A stretch of DNA of 64,000 nt from Chloroflexota bacterium (GTDB lineage: Bacteria > Chloroflexota > Dehalococcoidia > JABGRK01), in assembly GCA_018648325.1 (NCBI GenBank), contig JABGRK010000012.1:1-64000 (forward strand), in the 5' to 3' direction. A program made the translations under genes and the position numbers. Shown in pieces: positions 60,148 to 64,000 of this stretch. Each line of letters opens with the position of its first letter. Position 1 is the first letter of the stretch. The notes below the pieces were generated by a model, which worked only from the letters and a program-made list of their open reading frames with translations, made no database searches and was not told the origin of the DNA.

Positions 60148-60788
60148 GCTTTGATACGTCAAAACTGGGTGAGCACTGGAGCAGCAAGTACGAAATCAAG
60201 AAGTATATCTGGGGCATAGAGCCCAGCGATGTGGCTCGAAAAGCGTTTGGTATCTTCAAAAAGCATGACTTCAAAACGTTGTTGCTGGCCTGCTGTGGCT
60301 ATGGGCGTAACTCCAAGCTGTTTGCCGACAACGGTATGGATGTTACCGGTGTGGATGCATCGCAAGTGGGTATTGAGCTGGCCAAGGAGCTTGATTCGAA
60401 ATCAAATTACGTTTGTGCATCGGTGCTGGATATGCCGTTTGACGGGCCGTTTGATGCCGTATTTTCGCTCAATGCATTGCACCTGTTTCCCAAGCACGAA
60501 CGAGCGCGATTTATAGCCGAATGCATGGGGCGACTAAGCAAAGGTGGGCTTGGTTACTTCGCCGTTTTCTCAGAGCATGAGCCCAGCTATGGTAATGGCC
60601 CTAAGCTGGAGGAAAACACCTGGGAGAGCCTGCCGGGCAGACCGGCCCATTACTATACGGATGAAGACATCAAAAGCGAGTTTGCCGATTACGAAATCGT
60701 CGACACAGGTATTATTGAGGATCATGACATGCACGCCGACGGTCCGCATACGCATATGTTGCGGTATGTACTGGCGCGCAGAAGGTAG
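60144..60788 (+). CDS. SAM-dependent methyltransferase, TehB-like
   Basis: 214-aa class I methyltransferase with motif I TLLLACCGYGRNSKLFADNG, VTGVDASQVGIELAKEL, and FDAVFSLNALHLFPKHERAR. The overall pattern, including an N-terminal HWSSKYEIKKYIWGIEPS, resembles the TehB/thiopurine-methyltransferase-like group. It is translationally coupled to the preceding methyltransferase gene. Confidence 0.8.
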   Translation: MSFDTSKLGEHWSSKYEIKKYIWGIEPSDVARKAFGIFKKHDFKTLLLACCGYGRNSKLFADNGMDVTGVDASQVGIELAKELDSKSNYVCASVLDMPFDGPFDAVFSLNALHLFPKHERARFIAECMGRLSKGGLGYFAVFSEHEPSYGNGPKLEENTWESLPGRPAHYYTDEDIKSEFADYEIVDTGIIEDHDMHADGPHTHMLRYVLARRR

Positions 60789-60797
60789 GCATATTCA

Positions 60798-61133
60798 TCA
60801 AACCCGTTTTAGCACATCAATTGCCTGTCGCATCTCCCGGATAGAAACATCTACCTTCTTGTTCAGTTTGGCGGTTTCCATGCCCAGCCGTGCTATTAGC
60901 GATACCAGTTCCAAATTCATCCAATTCAGGAATATGCCGTTGAGCACAGGTGCCATCTCAATAGAAGTTTCGTTCATGGCAACAGCTTTTTTGAGTATGA
61001 GGCGCATTTCCAGTTCGGTGCCGCTTACTTCCTCCAGTATATCCGCCCATTCAGAGCTATGGACGGCTAGTGCAGGGGTGCCGTTGATGTTCATTGCCCA
61101 GTGTGGGTAGCCGTTCTCACCGTTTTTATTCAT
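60798..61133 (-). CDS. Hypothetical protein, 111 aa
   Basis: I do not recognise a family. From ATG 61133 (GGGAGG upstream with a short spacer) the product is helical: NKNGENGYPHWAMNINGTPA, then two or three amphipathic helices ending in SIREMRQAIDVLKRV. A longer start at 61223 would add a hydrophobic stretch but overlaps what looks like the promoter (TATATTATA-like sequence). It faces the methyltransferase gene tail to tail, 9 nt apart. Confidence 0.55.
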   Translation of the reverse strand: MNKNGENGYPHWAMNINGTPALAVHSSEWADILEEVSGTELEMRLILKKAVAMNETSIEMAPVLNGIFLNWMNLELVSLIARLGMETAKLNKKVDVSIREMRQAIDVLKRV

Positions 61134-61281
61134 GGCCCTCCCTTGTTGTGCAAAAGATGTCATATAATATAATGGTATTGTAATTACAAGACATATAATA
61201 TACATGTAGTAACGCATAGTCAAGAGTTTTATTGGTCTAAATAATCAGGTATTCGCTCTTTTCATATGTGGGTGTATGTAG

Positions 61282-61287
61282 GATAAT
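61282..61287 (+). promoter_or_regulatory. -10 box before the 61297 gene
   Basis: GATAAT ends 9 nt before the ATG; a TTTTCA-like -35 lies 17 nt upstream. No ribosome binding site is present. Confidence 0.4.
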
Positions 61288-61296
61288 AGTCAGGTT

Positions 61297-61998
61297 ATGC
61301 TAGGTAGGCGATTGATATTTGCTAGTTCATTTTTTGCAGCGATGGCGCTGGCGTTTATTATGGTGTTTGTTTTTTGGCGGATACCTGCGACCGAGCCATG
61401 GCCGGATGACTATGCTTTGATTTTTACTTATACTATTGATGATTCTGGTAGTGATTTTGATCAGAACATATCCGGGGCTCCTGCCTATATTGACGAGATC
61501 AACTATTCTCCAATTAACGTTACAAAAGTATGGCTGGGCATGGATGGTGATTATCTGTACATGAGGCTTGATTACGCCAGCACTATTCCCGATGATCCAC
61601 TTTGGATAGCCGCAACTGGTAATGTTCAGGAGCAAACGGTTGGTGTCCAGGGCACTAGCCTGGCACTTGATGTGGACAGTAATCCGGATACGGGCGCCGA
61701 GTTTAGCGGTATAGAAATCTTTTTTTCGGTGAACCACGAATATGGGAGCCGATCTGAGGCCTATGCAAAGTACGATTTGTCGGCACTAGTCGTTGTTAAG
61801 CATCTGGACGGCGAGGTTGGTGATGGTGGCATGGGTGATAACTACGTTATTGTCAGATACGATACGTCGCAACTGGGCGAGTACTTTCCACGCGGCGATA
61901 CGGTCATGCTCGAGTTCTGGTCAGAGGCCGAAAGCGATTTATACCACCACTTCGACTTTGAGGAGATAGACGCTGTGCAGTGGACAATACCGCAGTAG
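61297..61998 (+). CDS. Exported or membrane-anchored beta-rich protein
   Basis: 233 aa with one N-terminal membrane helix (FASSFFAAMALAFIMVFVFW), without a lipobox. The rest is acidic and beta-rich: DDSGSDFDQN, LALDVDSNPDTGAEFSGIEI and VRYDTSQLGEYFPRGDTVML. The pattern of aspartates in SLALDVDSNPDTGAEF suggests a calcium-binding loop. It looks like a carbohydrate-binding or similar sandwich domain exposed outside. No named family recognised. Confidence 0.6.
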   Translation: MLGRRLIFASSFFAAMALAFIMVFVFWRIPATEPWPDDYALIFTYTIDDSGSDFDQNISGAPAYIDEINYSPINVTKVWLGMDGDYLYMRLDYASTIPDDPLWIAATGNVQEQTVGVQGTSLALDVDSNPDTGAEFSGIEIFFSVNHEYGSRSEAYAKYDLSALVVVKHLDGEVGDGGMGDNYVIVRYDTSQLGEYFPRGDTVMLEFWSEAESDLYHHFDFEEIDAVQWTIPQ

Positions 61999-62004
61999 AT
62001 TGAA

Positions 62005-62472
62005 CTATATCTCTTTATACGCTACATGCATGTAGGCGTCGTATCCCTGTTTTTTCCAGAATGAATAGCCTGCCTCGTTGCCGGGCACGATCTGCACCTC
62101 CAAGCGGTCCAGTCCTTCCGATTCCGCCCATTTGTAAATCTTTTCAAGCATCATGGTGCCCACGCCGCTGCGCCGGTGCCCTGGTTTTACCATCATACCC
62201 ATTATATAACCGTAGCGCGCTTTAGTGTATACGGGAGGATGTCCTTGCTCGACATACCACGTACAACCTATAATTTCATCGTTTTCCATAGCCATAAAGG
62301 CCTTCAGCTCCTCAGCCTCCATCCGGTCACTAAAGCGCTGTTCAAATAATTTGGCATCGGCTGGTCTTCCCTCAAACATGGGCTCGAAGGGGACGTGGTA
62401 CCTCATCAGCTTCCACCATAGTTCCAGTACTTGCGGTATGTTCTTGCTTTCTGCTGCTTCTATCGTAATCAT
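62005..62472 (-). CDS. GNAT acetyltransferase
   Basis: 155-aa product from ATG 62472, with AAAGGAGA upstream; earlier in-frame starts up to 62547 are not supported. GNAT motif A: YIMGMMVKPGHRRSGVGTMMLEKI (R-x-x-G-x-G/A). The C-terminal VPGNEAGYSFWKKQGYDAYM is motif B. It closely resembles the product of 62815-63282; both begin MITI(E/D)xAExKxIPQ(V/I)L. Likely acetylates an amine on a small molecule or protein; substrate unknown. Confidence 0.85.
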   Translation of the reverse strand: MITIEAAESKNIPQVLELWWKLMRYHVPFEPMFEGRPADAKLFEQRFSDRMEAEELKAFMAMENDEIIGCTWYVEQGHPPVYTKARYGYIMGMMVKPGHRRSGVGTMMLEKIYKWAESEGLDRLEVQIVPGNEAGYSFWKKQGYDAYMHVAYKEI

Positions 62473-62814
62473 CGCATCTCCTTTAAAGTAATCGTTAGTC
62501 ATTATAATTGTTTCCTGAAATGTAACACGAATATCGTATGGTGTCAAGTTGATAATATAAAATGCGTACTAATAGCGTAAAATGTACTGTTATCATCGTT
62601 GTTATCAGTAAAGCTAGTGATAATCGCACAGTAGAAATACGAAATGCGCAACAAGAACCTGCAAAATTGTAGCCGTGATGTGATAGTTAATCTCAACAAG
62701 CTGTTTGCATGGCTTGGAAAATTACTGGTAGTATGATGAACAGGTGGTACATTTACTAATATCGTACGGTAAGCATATCAAATGCATACTCGTAACGTGT
62801 TGGGGGTAGTATGT
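62473..62814. other. Intergenic region, 342 bp, no gene seen
   Basis: AT-rich and without a convincing frame. It contains the 62472 gene's promoter region (minus-strand TATAAT at 62506-62501), and a loose pair of GTTATCA/TGATAAT words near 62590-62625. Nothing else is supported. Confidence 0.5.
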
Positions 62815-63282
62815 TTAGATTTTTTTATAGAGTGATTGTAGATAGTCGGTAAATCCGTGCTTGCTCCAAAAGGCGCAACCCGCATCGTTTTTGGGCACAA
62901 CCTGCAATTCGATACGGTCAAGTTCCATGAAGCGTACCCAATCGTAAATCGTATTAAGCATCTTGGTACCTATACCCTGGCGCTGGTGTCCATCTTTAAC
63001 TGCCATGTCCATTATCAGGCCGTAGTACTCTTGCTTGAAAAAGGGAGGATGTGCCGCCACACGGCAGACGGAATAGCCGATAACCTCATCATCTTCCACT
63101 GCGATGAAAATTCTGGACTCTTTGCTTCGCATCAGATCACGCAGGTATCGCTCCCAGTTCTTTGCACCGTCTTTTCGTACTTCAAACAGTGTATCGATCC
63201 GGGCGTGGTAGTCCATCAACTCTTCCCATATATGGAGTATCTGCGGGATGTGTTTTCGTTCGGCAACATCGATTGTTATCAT
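62815..63282 (-). CDS. GNAT acetyltransferase, paralogue
   Basis: 155 aa, collinear with the 62005 product. GNAT motif A LIMDMAVKDGHQRQGIGTKM, motif B PKNDAGCAFWSKHGFTDYL. Start ATG 63282 follows a G-run with a short spacer; a TATAAT lies further upstream on the minus strand near 63308. The two genes arose by tandem duplication and have since diverged considerably. Confidence 0.85.
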   Translation of the reverse strand: MITIDVAERKHIPQILHIWEELMDYHARIDTLFEVRKDGAKNWERYLRDLMRSKESRIFIAVEDDEVIGYSVCRVAAHPPFFKQEYYGLIMDMAVKDGHQRQGIGTKMLNTIYDWVRFMELDRIELQVVPKNDAGCAFWSKHGFTDYLQSLYKKI

Positions 63283-63492
63283 ATTCCCCCCGAAAGTAAA
63301 CGATTGCTATTATAACTCAACATGGAATTTACGGAAAGGGCCATATTACAGTAGATGGCAGGTATACAGGCATATATATTGTGATAGAAGGAGATAAATC
63401 ATATGACACTAATTTGACATTAATTGGCTTGAAATAGTAAGGTGAAGCATTATGGTTCGTAAGACTAATAAATTCCAAAGGAGAGATGAGAA

Positions 63493-64000
63493 GTGATAAA
63501 TAATCTTAAACTGAACAAAATATTGTGGTTGGTGGTTGCATGTTTGGCGCTGATTGTTGCCTTTATCGGAGTGATCAATCAGGATATTTACAGCAAAGTG
63601 GTGACTGACGAGTGGCTACCAACGATAGTTGCTCAGGATGGAGCAACCATTGCTGCAGGCCTGATTCTTTTGTTTCTGGCTTTGAAAACGGCGAAGGCGA
63701 TAAAAAGAAACAGCTTATTGCCATAAGCCTTCTGGCTTACATGTTTTATACATATGGCATGTATAGCATTGAGCAGTTTTATAACTGGTTCTACATTGTC
63801 TATATTGCAATACTTGCACTGTCTTTCTGGTCTATAGTATATGGACTGGTTAGTATCAATAGAGACGTATTGCATAGTATAAGGGTGACCAGGCGGATCA
63901 GGAATATATCGATTGGATGCTTGATATTTGTTCCGTTGATGTTCTATTCGCTCTGGATTGTTGAACTGATACCTTTAATGCGCGACGGAGACAGGATTGA
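63493..64000 (+). pseudogene. Membrane protein gene with a frameshift, runs off the window
   Basis: From GTG 63493 (AAAGGAG upstream) the frame encodes two membrane helices (ILWLVVACLALIVAFIGVI and TIAAGLILLFLALKTAKAIK), then stops at 63726. In the -1 frame the sequence continues from the AAAAAG at 63702-63707 with KKKQLIAISLLAYMFYTYGM, YNWFYIVYIAILALSFWSIV and a further helix, open to the window end. The two halves together read as one multi-helix membrane protein. The A-run makes this a natural frameshift mutation, a sequencing or assembly error, or programmed slippage (lysine tRNA at AAA could slip back one base). Confidence 0.6.

Noticed and set aside
62590-62625. GTTATCA/TGATAAT words between the GNAT genes as an operator
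   Set aside because: The spacing and symmetry are irregular, and similar AT-rich words occur throughout the region.
1-64000. tRNA genes that could be integration targets
   Set aside because: No T-arm-like GGTTCGAATCC pattern with matching acceptor stems was seen on either strand, in particular not at the island ends.
1-64000. CRISPR array
   Set aside because: No regularly spaced identical repeats of 23-40 bp were found; the Cas4-like domain at 10232 belongs to a DUF2779 protein, not to a cas operon.

Overview
The window looks like a piece of a Dehalococcoidia-like (Chloroflexota) chromosome. This is an inference from gene content and order, not a database match. The run dxr-rseP-ispG-proS-nusA-ylxR-infB-rbfA-truB, an inositol-phospholipid gene set, an ADP-forming acyl-CoA synthetase subunit and an fhs-folD pair fit an anaerobic member of that class. 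No tRNA, rRNA or CRISPR array was seen.

Positions 1-19,600 are an AT-richer accessory island. A tyrosine recombinase with an excisionase-like gene lies at the left edge (45-1508). A second, short recombinase lies at the right edge (18953-19540), next to an ATPase/zinc-ribbon module that resembles the replication genes of an integrative element. Between them is a dense set of nucleic-acid-processing genes: a restriction nuclease with a double-domain adenine methylase (3872-6819), a NucS-like nuclease fused to a PUA/EVE-like domain (8920-10032), a Cas4-like/exonuclease/AlbA_2 fusion (10232-12235), a ribbon-helix-helix/Nudix fusion (12346-13170), two further PD-(D/E)XK-type proteins (2713-3492 and 13665-14435), a family-4-like uracil-DNA glycosylase relative (14567-15349) and a CpXC protein. 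A diverged repeat of about 200 bp, ending in promoter sequence, recurs in the first 4 kb. A 10-bp direct repeat at 46-55 and 19645-19654 could be the attachment core; it would place the insertion at the 5' end of dxr.

Positions 19,653-29,685 are a housekeeping operon for isoprenoid synthesis, membrane proteolysis and translation, with overlapping starts and stops. An intrinsic-terminator-like attenuator lies in the nusA leader. Positions 29,682-34,285 hold two PHP phosphoesterase genes around an inositol module: inositol-phosphate synthase, a PimA-like glycosyltransferase and phosphatidylinositol-phosphate synthase. A perfect 28-bp palindrome lies in the divergent promoter region. On the minus strand follow prfB with its +1 programmed frameshift, an ADP-forming acyl-CoA synthetase alpha-type gene, fhs and folD.

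Positions 39,900-46,300 contain a duplicated small zinc-ribbon gene around a winged-helix regulator, with shared operator-like sites and repeated terminators. Two paralogous B12-binding radical SAM genes and a DrrAB-type ABC transporter follow. Positions 46,500-54,500 hold mnmE, a sirtuin and five tandem beta-propeller lipoproteins. Positions 54,500-64,000 hold an hsdS-hsdM-nitroreductase-PHP operon without hsdR, a DUF6941 gene interrupted by an in-frame TGA, a second DUF6941-like gene followed by two methyltransferases, two GNAT acetyltransferases, and a membrane protein gene with a frameshift that runs off the window end.

Several genes (2032, 44385, 46530, 61297, possibly 19653) have a -10 box only 9-10 nt before the ATG and no ribosome binding site, which suggests leaderless mRNAs.
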